A stretch of DNA of 64,000 nucleotides from Fen-1254 sp963778945 (lineage in GTDB: Bacteria; Bacteroidota; Ignavibacteria; UBA10030). The position numbers and the translations under genes were made by a program. Shown here one piece after another: positions 35,759 through 43,922 of the stretch (positions are counted from its first letter, which is position 1; every line of letters starts with the position of its first letter). The stretch is from the NCBI GenBank assembly GCA_963778945.1, contig CAVZWL010000016.1:112017-176016 (forward strand), written 5' to 3'. The notes beneath the pieces are model-generated. The model was given only the letters and a program-made list of their open reading frames with translations, did no database searches and was not told the origin of the DNA.

Positions 35759-37151
35759 TAATTTCAAATGTTGTAAAAGCGCCGCTCTTCGGCAATAGAG
35801 CCGCCTCTGCAGGAAGCGCGGTTCCGGAACGAATCAAACTCGGCGAATAATGTTCCCTGTTTAATTTTTTCAAGAAATCCATAATCTGTTCCGGTTCATT
35901 GGAATATCCGCGCAGTGTCAACATTATGTTTTTTCCGCTTTTAATGAGCGACAGCTTATAAAGCCACACTTTTGCCGGCATATCTTTACCGATTGTATAC
36001 ATCAGCCGGCTGACCTGTGCCCGCTGCTGAACTCCCAGCCGCTCCGTATTCTGCCGCTCCAGCGTCTTAACCTGAGATTCCAGCGCCGCGACCTGTGCAT
36101 AAAGCGGATCGGAAAGGCGCTGCTCTTCTATCGTGTCAATTTTGTTTTGGAAGAACATGTTTGTCAGCATCGGCAATAATAAAAGAAACAATAAGACCAC
36201 ACCTGCAATAAGCACTACGCGCTGCATCAAAGATTTATAGAGGGAGGCCTCATGTTTTTCTTTTAATTCTTCATCGAGCACATCGAAGTGCGTAATTGCA
36301 CCGCCTAATCCCCTCAATGCTAATCCGGCTGCCAATGTATATTCAGACGGCAGCGATAGAGGAGTAAGTAGATTGGCGCCGGAGGGAACGGAATCCGTCT
36401 GCACTTTTCCGCTTATGAAAACGAATTGTGCGGCTGGAACAGTCGAATCAATGTCTTTCGATTGCAGCGATCCAACTTCTCGAATATCGGAAATTGACGT
36501 TATTGAATGTTTTTGTATGACGCCTTTTTCGATTTGAAAGCAGTGAATCAGGTCTTTGGAGATATGATACTGTGTGCTTGCCGCGGCTTTGTAAGTAGGA
36601 TTCATAAGCGCCTGAGCATTGACAGCATCAAACACTCCCACGCCAAGCCCGATGACATCCAATCCAACTTCACGGAGGAATGCCAAATGATCCTCGATAT
36701 CGGATTTTCGTATGAATGCTATTTCTATGGTTTCTTTCCGGATCTCATAGCTGTAACGGATATCCTTAATAGCTATCGGCAGCCGGATTAATCGTTCGTA
36801 ATGCTCCTCTATCCAGGCATCGATATCGTTAACATCCTGCGGCAGCGGCACTTCAATTATTTTCAAACCCGCTGTTTGAATGCTGGATACGACATGCTTC
36901 GTGGTTATTGAATGGTCGCGAAGAAGGTTCTTGAGAATCTCTGCACGTTCAGATCGTATTGAGGATGTTAAAAAACTATGGGACAAATAATGTTCAATGG
37001 TGTACTTCGGTGCATGCCGGCCCGAAATGTTGGCATGTTTTCGAAGCTCAACAATGCGCAGCGTCGTCCCGTCGTCATCGAATCCCAGAACAGAATGAAT
37101 ACCGGCTAAAAAAGGAAGATCGAGCCGGTTTATCAAATCCTCAATTTTCAT
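35739..37151 (-). CDS. PilM-PilN fused (GspL-like) assembly protein
   Basis: The first roughly 290 residues resemble an actin-like PilM domain (SVLGFDDDGTTLRIVELRK, HVVSSIQTAGLKIIEVPLPQDV, ETIEIAFIRKSDIEDHLAFLREVGLDVIGLGVGVFDAVNA). A transmembrane helix follows (VVLIAGVVLLFLLLLPMLTNMFF), then a PilN-like coiled coil and small domain (KVWLYKLSLIKSGKNIMLTLRGYSNEPEQIMDFLKKL). PilM and PilN are separate in type IV pili but fused in GspL-type proteins. It joins the ATPase to the PilO/PilP layer. The start overlaps the secretin stop. Confidence 0.82.
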   Translation of the reverse strand: MKIEDLINRLDLPFLAGIHSVLGFDDDGTTLRIVELRKHANISGRHAPKYTIEHYLSHSFLTSSIRSERAEILKNLLRDHSITTKHVVSSIQTAGLKIIEVPLPQDVNDIDAWIEEHYERLIRLPIAIKDIRYSYEIRKETIEIAFIRKSDIEDHLAFLREVGLDVIGLGVGVFDAVNAQALMNPTYKAAASTQYHISKDLIHCFQIEKGVIQKHSITSISDIREVGSLQSKDIDSTVPAAQFVFISGKVQTDSVPSGANLLTPLSLPSEYTLAAGLALRGLGGAITHFDVLDEELKEKHEASLYKSLMQRVVLIAGVVLLFLLLLPMLTNMFFQNKIDTIEEQRLSDPLYAQVAALESQVKTLERQNTERLGVQQRAQVSRLMYTIGKDMPAKVWLYKLSLIKSGKNIMLTLRGYSNEPEQIMDFLKKLNREHYSPSLIRSGTALPAEAALLPKSGAFTTFEINAAAEE

Positions 37152-39274
37152 TGATCGTCACCCGGCGGGGCAAATGCGCGGAATGCCTCGCCATGGGAAA
37201 TATGAGTCGTTACATAAATCATCAACTCGCTTTTGTCATGACTCGTGGACGTGTTTGAAAAGAGATATCCCAGGAGCGGAATAGAACCAAGCAGCGGCAC
37301 TTGCGTACGATTTTCCGTTTCCTGGTCTTGTATCATGCCGCCAAGCACAATGGTTTCGCCTTCACGCACAATAATGGTAGAACTCATGGATCGTCTGTTA
37401 ATCGTCGGCGGTGTGGCGGAAGAAAACGTTCCCACAGGAGTTTTAAAGTCCGGTTTAATTTCAACCGTAATCTGGCCGTCAGCGCCTACAAACGGTGTAA
37501 TTTCCAATTTTACATCCGCATCGATTTGCGAAAATGCCTGACTTGATGCTATTGAGTTGCTCGTAGCCGATGGAAATGTTGTGGTCGTTGTTAAGAGATA
37601 GTATTGCGTTGTGCCGATACTAAGACTTGCCGGATTTCCGCTTAATGTTGCCAAAACCGGCCGGGATTTGACATTTGCCACGCCTTTTTGTTCCATCGCA
37701 TTGAGCTGCGCATAGAAATTATCGGGTAATTTGCCTACGTTCGTCACGCCCGATAAGGATTGTTTTAATGAAACTCCGGTGAACAGCATGCTCACATTCG
37801 ATATAAACGAATCATTTTTCCCGGTGTTTAATGTTGTATCTGTAGAACCGCGAAGTCCCACATTTACGCCAAGTGATAATGCCTTTGTTCTATCAAAATC
37901 GATGACGAGCGCCTCAATCAGTACTTGCGGAACCGGTTTGTCAATCTGCTCCAGGAATTCTTCTGCTTGTGCAATAACATCGTTGGAAGCGACAAGAACA
38001 ATGCCGTTTAATTCTTTAATGACTTTGATAGTAGACTGGGAAGATATAAACTGCGGTATTAAATCCAGCACTTTATCTGCCCGTAAATATTTAAGCCGGA
38101 GTACCTTTGTGGCTGTCATGAGCTTGTTCGTTTTATCGCCGATAAAATACATATCATCCGACTGCCGATATGTAAATGTTGTATTGCGCAGCAGCAGGCT
38201 GAGCGCGCGTTCGATAGAAATGTTCGTTGCACGTGCAGTAACGCTGCCTGTTACCTGACTGTAAAAAATGACATCGGTATTCAATTGGCGTCCGATATCC
38301 GACAATACGCGATCAAGAGGCGCATTGGTAACATCGATTGTTACAAGAGAATCATGCACACTGATCCAGTATGGCCCGGCTTTTTGGTCTCCTTTCTGCC
38401 CCCCCTGCGTTCCCACAAAATAATCCAGCCGGCTGATCGTATAAACACCGTTTTTCTTCTGTACTGCGAAACCGTTATTATTCATCAATTGTGTAAAACC
38501 AAGATCGAAATCGATATCATTGAGCGTGCCGCTGATGTTTCCGGAGGTTCCGTTTAACAAGAGAATGTTTTTTTTGCTCTTTTCTTGAATTCTTTGAATC
38601 ACCGCTTCCAGATCGTCGTTCTTAAGCTGCACCGAAAGTAAATTATTCTCATAATAGACCCACGGTATCTTTGGCGGGGGCGGTTCCGGTTTGGGTTGAG
38701 GCGGCGCTGGCATGATTTTAAAAATACCTCCATCCAGCTTCAGGTTAAGGTCTTGCTGCTCGCAAATGAATTTAATCGCATCATACACGCGCACATTGCT
38801 GAGGGAAATCGTCAGGTGCTTGTTAATAGAGTTGTCGACAAAAAGATTGAGATGATGCTGGTAGGATAATGCCCGGAACACATCGCGTACATCCGTGTCT
38901 TTAAAATTGAGAGAGGTTGTATCTTTTGCCATGGGGGGAATATCGGCTTCTTTAATAAGGTTCAAATCGCTTTTTTGCTGCGGCGATTTTTTTGTTAGAA
39001 CAGTATCCGCATTATACACAAGGGTGTGATTATTCGTGGTATCGTTTTGGGGCCCGGCGGATGATGCCGTTTCTATCGGTTTCGATGAGATATCGATATT
39101 CGTTTTTTGGGAGAAACCGGAAGATTGATTATTATTATTTTTCGCGGATAAAGTATCTTTAACACCGCCTAACATTCCGGTGTTTGCATTTTTTAGCGAA
39201 TCCTTCTGCTGACCGTATAAAAAACCGGCAGATGCAATGAACAAGCATAGTGTAAACATTATTCGATTTTGCAT
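37148..39274 (-). CDS. gspD: outer-membrane secretin (GspD/PilQ family)
   Basis: The 708-residue protein has a signal peptide (LCLFIASAGFLYG). N-terminal STN/N0-type domains follow (LNFKDTDVRDVFRALSYQHHLNLFVDNSINKHLTISLSNVRVYDAIKFI), then N1-like repeats. The C-terminal secretin domain contains VPQVLIEALVIDFDRTKALSLGVNVG, ANVKSRPVLATLSGNPASLSIGT and VREGETIVLGGMIQDQETENRTQVPLLGSIPLLGYLF. It forms the outer-membrane channel. It is flanked by the GspE ATPase and the PilM/N-like gene. Confidence 0.94.
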   Translation of the reverse strand: MQNRIMFTLCLFIASAGFLYGQQKDSLKNANTGMLGGVKDTLSAKNNNNQSSGFSQKTNIDISSKPIETASSAGPQNDTTNNHTLVYNADTVLTKKSPQQKSDLNLIKEADIPPMAKDTTSLNFKDTDVRDVFRALSYQHHLNLFVDNSINKHLTISLSNVRVYDAIKFICEQQDLNLKLDGGIFKIMPAPPQPKPEPPPPKIPWVYYENNLLSVQLKNDDLEAVIQRIQEKSKKNILLLNGTSGNISGTLNDIDFDLGFTQLMNNNGFAVQKKNGVYTISRLDYFVGTQGGQKGDQKAGPYWISVHDSLVTIDVTNAPLDRVLSDIGRQLNTDVIFYSQVTGSVTARATNISIERALSLLLRNTTFTYRQSDDMYFIGDKTNKLMTATKVLRLKYLRADKVLDLIPQFISSQSTIKVIKELNGIVLVASNDVIAQAEEFLEQIDKPVPQVLIEALVIDFDRTKALSLGVNVGLRGSTDTTLNTGKNDSFISNVSMLFTGVSLKQSLSGVTNVGKLPDNFYAQLNAMEQKGVANVKSRPVLATLSGNPASLSIGTTQYYLLTTTTTFPSATSNSIASSQAFSQIDADVKLEITPFVGADGQITVEIKPDFKTPVGTFSSATPPTINRRSMSSTIIVREGETIVLGGMIQDQETENRTQVPLLGSIPLLGYLFSNTSTSHDKSELMIYVTTHISHGEAFRAFAPPGDDQ

Positions 39275-39356
39275 AACTCCCCCTCCCGAGCCCTCGTTTG
39301 AGAACGCTTATTTCTTTTATTCCATTAGAGACAAGTGATTTTTCCCTTCATACATT

Positions 39357-40844
39357 CTATATTGCTGTTTCTCTGATAACTTCATCAAGCGTGGTCGTGC
39401 CCTGTTCTGCTTTTTGCAGCGCCGCCTGCCGCAGCGTGTTCATGCCGTTTTTTTGACCTATATCGCGCAGCTCGCCTGCCGTAATTCCTTTTGCAATCCG
39501 GCTGCTCATGCCATTTTGAATGGAAAGAACTTCATAGACAGCCGTTCTTCCTGCATATCCGAATTGGTTGCATTGCCGGCAACCTGCATTTTGATAATAT
39601 GTTATTCCCTTTTTTATATTTTCCTTTCCGATCTCCAGTATCTGTTCCGGAGCGGGTTCTGCCGGCTTCTTGCATGCAGGGCAGAGCTTCCGAAGCAGGC
39701 GCTGAGCAAGAATCATTTTTACCGACGATGCTACAAGGAAAGGTTCAATTCCCATATCGATTAATCTTGTAACGGCTGAAGGTGCATCGTTGGTATGGAG
39801 CGTTGAAAAAACCAGATGTCCTGTCAATGCTGCGCGGATTGCTATTTCTGCCGTTTCACCGTCCCGAATTTCCCCTACCATGATGACGTTTGGATCCTGA
39901 CGAAGAATAGAGCGAAGCGCCGCTGCAAACGTCAAGCCGATATCTGACCGCACATGCGTTTGATTGATGCCCGTGAGATTATATTCGATAGGGTCTTCTA
40001 TCGTTGTAATATTCACTTCCGGTCTGTTGATGGAATTAAGCGCCGCATAGAGCGTCGTCGTTTTGCCGCTTCCGGTCGGACCGGTGACAAGTATCATTCC
40101 ATAAGGCAGGCGCACAGTTCGCTCGAACAATTGCAATTCCCGTCCTTCAAATCCGAGCTTTTCAAGATTTAATTCCAATTTCCCTTTATCGAGAATACGC
40201 AGGACGATCTTTTCCCCGAAGTCTGTGGGCAGTGTAGAAACGCGAATATCGATAGTTCTGGCGCCTTCTTTGACGCGAATGCGCCCGTCCTGCGGGCGGC
40301 GTTTTTCCGCAATATCAAGGTCGGCCATAATTTTCAGCCGGGAGAGCAGCGGTTTTACTTTTTCCATCGGGGGTTGCAAGACTTCGTGCAAAACTCCGTC
40401 GATACGGTAGCGGACGCGCATAAGGCGTTCGTACGGCTCTATATGAATGTCGCTTGCGCCCATTTTGATCGCATCCGAAATCAAACGATTGACAAGCGTT
40501 ACGACCGAACCATCCGAGGAAGCATCCGTTTGCCGTTCTTCTTCATGCACCGAAAGAAATTCAGGGGCTGCTTCCGTCGCTTTTTTCATCTCGATGGCAG
40601 ATATATCGTAATAACGCTGCAGCGCTTCCTGAAGATCCTTGGCCGCGACCGGTTCAGGTTTTACTCTTTTGCCCAGATAAAATTCCAGGTCGTTGACAAG
40701 CTGGCGATCATACTCCTCGGCAACAGCTACGACAACCGTACCGTTCTCAATCCGCAGCGGCAGGACGGATAATTCTGCCGCTGTTGCTTTCGGAATAAGC
40801 TTGAGCACATCCGCTTCGATTGTTATTGATTGAAGTTCCACCAT
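39357..40844 (-). CDS. gspE: secretion/pilus assembly ATPase (GspE/PilB)
   Basis: The 495-residue protein contains the N1E/MSHA-like domain and ASDIHIEPYE. Walker A is GPTGSGKTTTLYAAL (about 255-263). The Asp box TIEDPIEYNLTGINQTHV, Walker B DPNVIMVGEIRDGETAEIAI and the His box GHLVFSTLHTNDAPSA follow. The tetracysteine zinc motif is CPAC...CRQC. It powers assembly of the pseudopilus. No PilT-type retraction ATPase is present in the window, which favours a type II secretion or non-retractile pilus system. Confidence 0.95.
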   Translation of the reverse strand: MVELQSITIEADVLKLIPKATAAELSVLPLRIENGTVVVAVAEEYDRQLVNDLEFYLGKRVKPEPVAAKDLQEALQRYYDISAIEMKKATEAAPEFLSVHEEERQTDASSDGSVVTLVNRLISDAIKMGASDIHIEPYERLMRVRYRIDGVLHEVLQPPMEKVKPLLSRLKIMADLDIAEKRRPQDGRIRVKEGARTIDIRVSTLPTDFGEKIVLRILDKGKLELNLEKLGFEGRELQLFERTVRLPYGMILVTGPTGSGKTTTLYAALNSINRPEVNITTIEDPIEYNLTGINQTHVRSDIGLTFAAALRSILRQDPNVIMVGEIRDGETAEIAIRAALTGHLVFSTLHTNDAPSAVTRLIDMGIEPFLVASSVKMILAQRLLRKLCPACKKPAEPAPEQILEIGKENIKKGITYYQNAGCRQCNQFGYAGRTAVYEVLSIQNGMSSRIAKGITAGELRDIGQKNGMNTLRQAALQKAEQGTTTLDEVIRETAI

Positions 40845-41647
40845 ACTCGAATGATTTCACAAATAGTTTGCTGATACCAGAATATTCCTCCCGCTGTTAC
40901 GGCAAGGAATGATCCGAACGGAATTTTTATATTGAGCGCTCCTAAATTGCATGCTTCAATGTCCGGAATTAAGATCTGTATCGGTTTTCCGGCCTTTTTA
41001 AATATAGTTTTCCATATTCCATAGAGAGCGCCAAAAATTGCTGCCAGCCAAAATGTTATCATAAAGTGCATGATGCCAAGCCATAATCCAAGAAGTCCGG
41101 CAAACTTCACATCACCGAATCCTAATGTTTCCTTTTTATAGAACAGGTTTCCTAAAAATCGTATAACAAAAACAAGAAGAAAAGCCGCAGCACCATCGAC
41201 CAGGCCGCTCGTCATTGATCCAAATCCATGTATGAATTGAAACAGCAACCCGAGTCCAATTCCGACGAATATCAAGGTGTTGGGAATAATGAGGTGTTCA
41301 CAATCGATGATAAAGATTGTCAGCATCAAAAGAAGGAAGACACATGCCTCGATAAATTCTAACGAAAGAGACCATTTGAAGAATGAACCCAGAACAATGA
41401 ATGCCGATAATATTTCTATCGCAGGATATTTTATTGAAATGCAGGCATGGCATGAGCGACAGTGTCCTTTTAAAAGTATATAGCCAATCAAAGGAATAAG
41501 TTCATACCAGCATAGCTGCCGCTGACACGACTCACAATACGACCGGCCAAATGCAATGGATTGACGGCGCGGCAGACGATAGGTAAGCAATCCGATAAAA
41601 CTTCCCAGCGATAATCCAATGATTATAAGAATTGCTTCTATCACCAT
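40823..41647 (-). CDS. prepilin peptidase / N-methyltransferase (A24 family)
   Basis: The 274-residue membrane protein shows the type IV prepilin peptidase features. The N-terminal cysteine pairs are CESCQRQLCWYELIPLIGY and CRSCHACIS. The two catalytic aspartates are in FIIDCEHLIIPNTLIF and GFGDVKFAGLLGLWLG. About eight hydrophobic segments follow. It cleaves the leaders of the pseudopilins in this operon and methylates the new N-terminus. Its 3' end overlaps gspE by 22 bases. Confidence 0.95.
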   Translation of the reverse strand: MVIEAILIIIGLSLGSFIGLLTYRLPRRQSIAFGRSYCESCQRQLCWYELIPLIGYILLKGHCRSCHACISIKYPAIEILSAFIVLGSFFKWSLSLEFIEACVFLLLMLTIFIIDCEHLIIPNTLIFVGIGLGLLFQFIHGFGSMTSGLVDGAAAFLLVFVIRFLGNLFYKKETLGFGDVKFAGLLGLWLGIMHFMITFWLAAIFGALYGIWKTIFKKAGKPIQILIPDIEACNLGALNIKIPFGSFLAVTAGGIFWYQQTICEIIRVWWNFNQ

Positions 41648-41677
41648 GGCAGCTTTATATCCCCCGTTTTCTCGTGA

Positions 41678-42095
41678 TTAATCAGGTACTTTTTCTTTAA
41701 TAACTCCGGTCGTATCTACCATCCAGACGTTAAAGACTCCGTTATTATTAAAGTCAACGACTGCTGTCGCTAAGGCAACAAAACTTTTCTCGTCTGCGGA
41801 AGTGATTTCTATTTTATACCGTGCCTGTCCGCCATCCGTAATAAGCTTTTGCTGCTCAAAACCGATTTCGCTCAGCGATGATGAATAGCGGTCATTCTCG
41901 TATTTGAATCCCTGTTCGAGCGTCAGCACCTGCTTCAGCATAAGTTTTGCTTCAGTTGTTTTTGCTTTTGTTACGAGCGGTGTGAGTTTGGGAAGTGCAA
42001 GCAGGACTAAAATTCCGATGATGACAAGAACGACCATTAATTCAGTAAGAGAAAAACCATCGTTCTTCAAAGAATAATGAAAACACCTTCTTCAT
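41678..42095 (-). CDS. gspG: major pseudopilin GspG-like, with probable frameshift in the leader
   Basis: The prepilin segment DGFSLTELMVVLVIIGILVLLALPKLTPLV (cleavage before Phe, Glu at +5) is followed by AKTTEAKLMLKQVLTLEQGFKYENDRYSSSLSEIG and a short C-terminal sheet, as in GspG/PilE-like subunits. The frame itself opens only at a TTG (42070). An ATG at 42095 in another frame carries a strong GAGGGGG ribosome binding site and reads MKKVFSLFFEE, so a one-base indel near 42068 is likely and 42095 is the real start. It is the first gene of the secretion operon. Confidence 0.85.
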
Positions 42096-42135
42096 TTTGA
42101 CCCCCTCAAAAAATGAAAATCGGTAGTTACCGGCT

Positions 42136-42164
42136 AGTATACATCTTAATGCAATAATATGCAA
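42136..42164 (-). promoter_or_regulatory. sigma-70-type promoter of the secretion operon
   Basis: On the minus strand TTGCAT (42159-42164) is followed after 17 bases by TATACT (42136-42141), about 40 bases upstream of the gspG start at 42095. Confidence 0.65.
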
Positions 42165-42451
42165 AGTGAATTAATGAAAGTCCAGAGGAAAATTATACAG
42201 ATTTCTGGCCGATATTATGGTTCCCGAGGGCAGATATATTCTTTGAACGAATTCAGTTGGACTGGCTTATTGATGTACATATATCTCTCTCCCTTACTGT
42301 TTATTCCTCGACAAAGAAACAGTTCACATCGTACGGATAATGCTCCGCTTGAATCAGAGTCCTGACTTGTGGTTATGTTATCCGAATTGGTTCCGGTTAT
42401 GCGGCCTGTTGCCGGAATCACGGTTTATTATAAATTACTATTAGATCAACA
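42165..42451. other. intergenic region between the secretion operon and the Rhs locus
   Basis: A 68-codon minus-strand frame (42215-42421) exists but has no homology I recognise and no ribosome binding site. I see no supported gene. The only functional element at its left edge is the gspG promoter. Confidence 0.4.
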
Positions 42452-42802
42452 TTAACCAATTTTCCATAAGGGTATAAATACCAATATTGACAATATTACA
42501 AGAAATATTATGCCTGTAAATCTGTTTACTTTTTTATAAATAATTATTGAAAACCACCATTTAAAAGAGTTTAAAACAATTAAACCTACTGAAATGCATA
42601 TTGCTGACAAGTTATAAACCGTTCTCGTATTTAAGTTCTTAAAGATAACATCTTTGCCTCCAATTAGAATCTGCGGCATAATATAGAATAACAGGATGTA
42701 TAGAGGAACCTTATTAAATATTTCCATTATTATTATAGCACCAATACAATAGCTGACAATCTCAATTCCTATCGAAAGGAATAAATACTTTATTGATTTC
42801 AT
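42452..42802 (-). CDS. putative immunity membrane protein (module D)
   Basis: The protein from the ATG at 42802 begins MKSIKYLFLSIGIEIVSYCIGAIIIMEIF. It has about four hydrophobic segments in 116 residues and is AT-rich. Its ATG overlaps the stop codon of the toxin-tip frame before it (ATGA), the standard arrangement of toxin and immunity genes. The immunity role is inferred from this coupling and from the pattern repeated at the other modules. No family was recognised. Confidence 0.5.
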   Translation of the reverse strand: MKSIKYLFLSIGIEIVSYCIGAIIIMEIFNKVPLYILLFYIMPQILIGGKDVIFKNLNTRTVYNLSAICISVGLIVLNSFKWWFSIIIYKKVNRFTGIIFLVILSILVFIPLWKIG

Positions 42803-43041
42803 CGTCTTCTTATCCCCCATGATCCAAATGCATTTTCTGGAATACCGATAATTGATCCACCTGATCCACGAATAAGAAAATTTGCAAACGTATTGGAATT
42901 AAAATATACACCGATGTTTGGATCAAACGGATCAATTTCTTTGTTTGTATAAGGAGGAAGCAAGTTCGGATTGTCATAGAAAGTGAAGAATGCCTCAATA
43001 AGTGAATTCTCAAATGTATTGTCTTTATCTGGACATGGTTG
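42799..43041 (-). pseudogene. Rhs toxin C-terminal tip fragment (module D)
   Basis: The frame reads NTFENSLIEAFFTFYDNPNLLPPYTNKEIDPFDPNIGVYFNSNTFANFLIRGSGGSIIGIPENAFGSWGI and stops. The NSNTFANFL...G segment resembles the last residues of many Rhs/contact-dependent toxins. It has no start codon or Rhs core of its own in frame and is joined directly to a fragment of internal YD repeats. It is therefore a displaced tip, translationally coupled to the putative immunity gene that follows. Confidence 0.5.
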
Positions 43042-43320
43042 TTACCGTTACCTCAAATCCGCTGTCGCACTCCATACGATTAAGTTTTTTAAATCCGCCT
43101 GCCGGATCTATATCTAACGCCAATCGTCCCAATGAGTCATAAAGAAATGAATGAACGAATTTCTTCGCGTCGGTCATAGACTTCATTAACCCGTCTGCCG
43201 TATATGTAAAGCATGTTGTATCTCCGGCAGGATCGATAGATTTCGCAAGATAGCCGTTCGTGTCCAGCACAAATGCTGTTTGCTGCCCATAAGGAGAGAC
43301 AGGAAAGAGTTGACCGGAGT
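43025..43320 (-). pseudogene. internal YD-repeat fragment of an Rhs protein
   Basis: The translation YSGQLFPVSPYGQQTAFVLDTNGYLAKSIDPAGDTTCFTYTADGLMKSMTDAKKFVHSFLYDSLGRLALDIDPAGG shows YD-type repeats (FTYTADGLM, FLYDSLGRL) from the shell of an Rhs protein, not its pretoxin core. Both ends are truncated. It marks a recombination junction upstream of tip D. Confidence 0.65.
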
Positions 43321-43589
43321 ATATCCGACGCTTAACTATTTATCTATCTTATAATGGCATTATCATTTTTATCAAACATACTTTTTTCCATTGATACCAA
43401 TTTATCATTAGCACATCATACGGAGGAAAGTTGCTACATGTACCATAGGCAAAGCTCAATGTATATTGCAAAGGATCAATTTAAGGTAATATCGTCTTGA
43501 ATAAAGACACCAGTAGAATAGTAATCTATTCGTTTTATTTGAATCATCGTTGGGAAGTTCAGCAATTGGATAAACTCGTTCATCGATTA
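43321..43589. other. AT-rich remnant region
   Basis: The region is AT-rich and has no sustained frame. Short minus-strand pieces such as VYPIAELPNDDSNKTNRLLFYW could be degraded immunity or toxin sequence. No gene is supported. Confidence 0.35.
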
Positions 43590-43922
43590 TTATTTTATTT
43601 TCTTAATAATTCTAGTTTTAATTTTTAAAATTATGTTTATTATTGCAAAAATAATAATTATTTGGACCATAATAATGCTTAATAATTTCCATCCGGGTGT
43701 TCCTTTTATTATTCCAATCGGAATAAATATTCTTTCAGTAAAATATATCCCTAAAGAATGTGTCGTTTTAAATACCAATGATGTAATTTTACTGTCCATA
43801 TTTGAAAATGCGATTGCAATCCAGTTAAGAACATATAAAATTAGTTCAATAAAAATAGCAGATTGCAGAGAAGACCAGATTTTTTTCATATACGATTTAA
43901 ATACATTATTTTTCAAAAACAT
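43590..43922 (-). CDS. putative immunity membrane protein (module C)
   Basis: The ATG at 43922, with GGAG about 9 bases upstream, starts MFLKNNVFKSYMKKIWSSL. The 110-residue, very AT-rich protein has about three hydrophobic segments (AIFIELILYVLNWIAIAF, IYFTERIFIPIGIIKG, LLSIIMVQIIIIFAIINIIL) and a basic end. It overlaps the last 17 bases of the toxin C frame. Position and coupling suggest immunity to toxin C; no family was recognised. Confidence 0.5.
   Translation of the reverse strand: MFLKNNVFKSYMKKIWSSLQSAIFIELILYVLNWIAIAFSNMDSKITSLVFKTTHSLGIYFTERIFIPIGIIKGTPGWKLLSIIMVQIIIIFAIINIILKIKTRIIKKIK

Noticed and set aside
37731..38258. Plus-strand frame of 175 codons opposite the secretin
   Set aside because: It is a shadow of the secretin gene with no domain and no ribosome binding site.
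42215..42421. 68-codon minus-strand frame before the secretion operon
   Set aside because: It has no homology, no ribosome binding site and lies upstream of a good promoter in the expected intergenic region.
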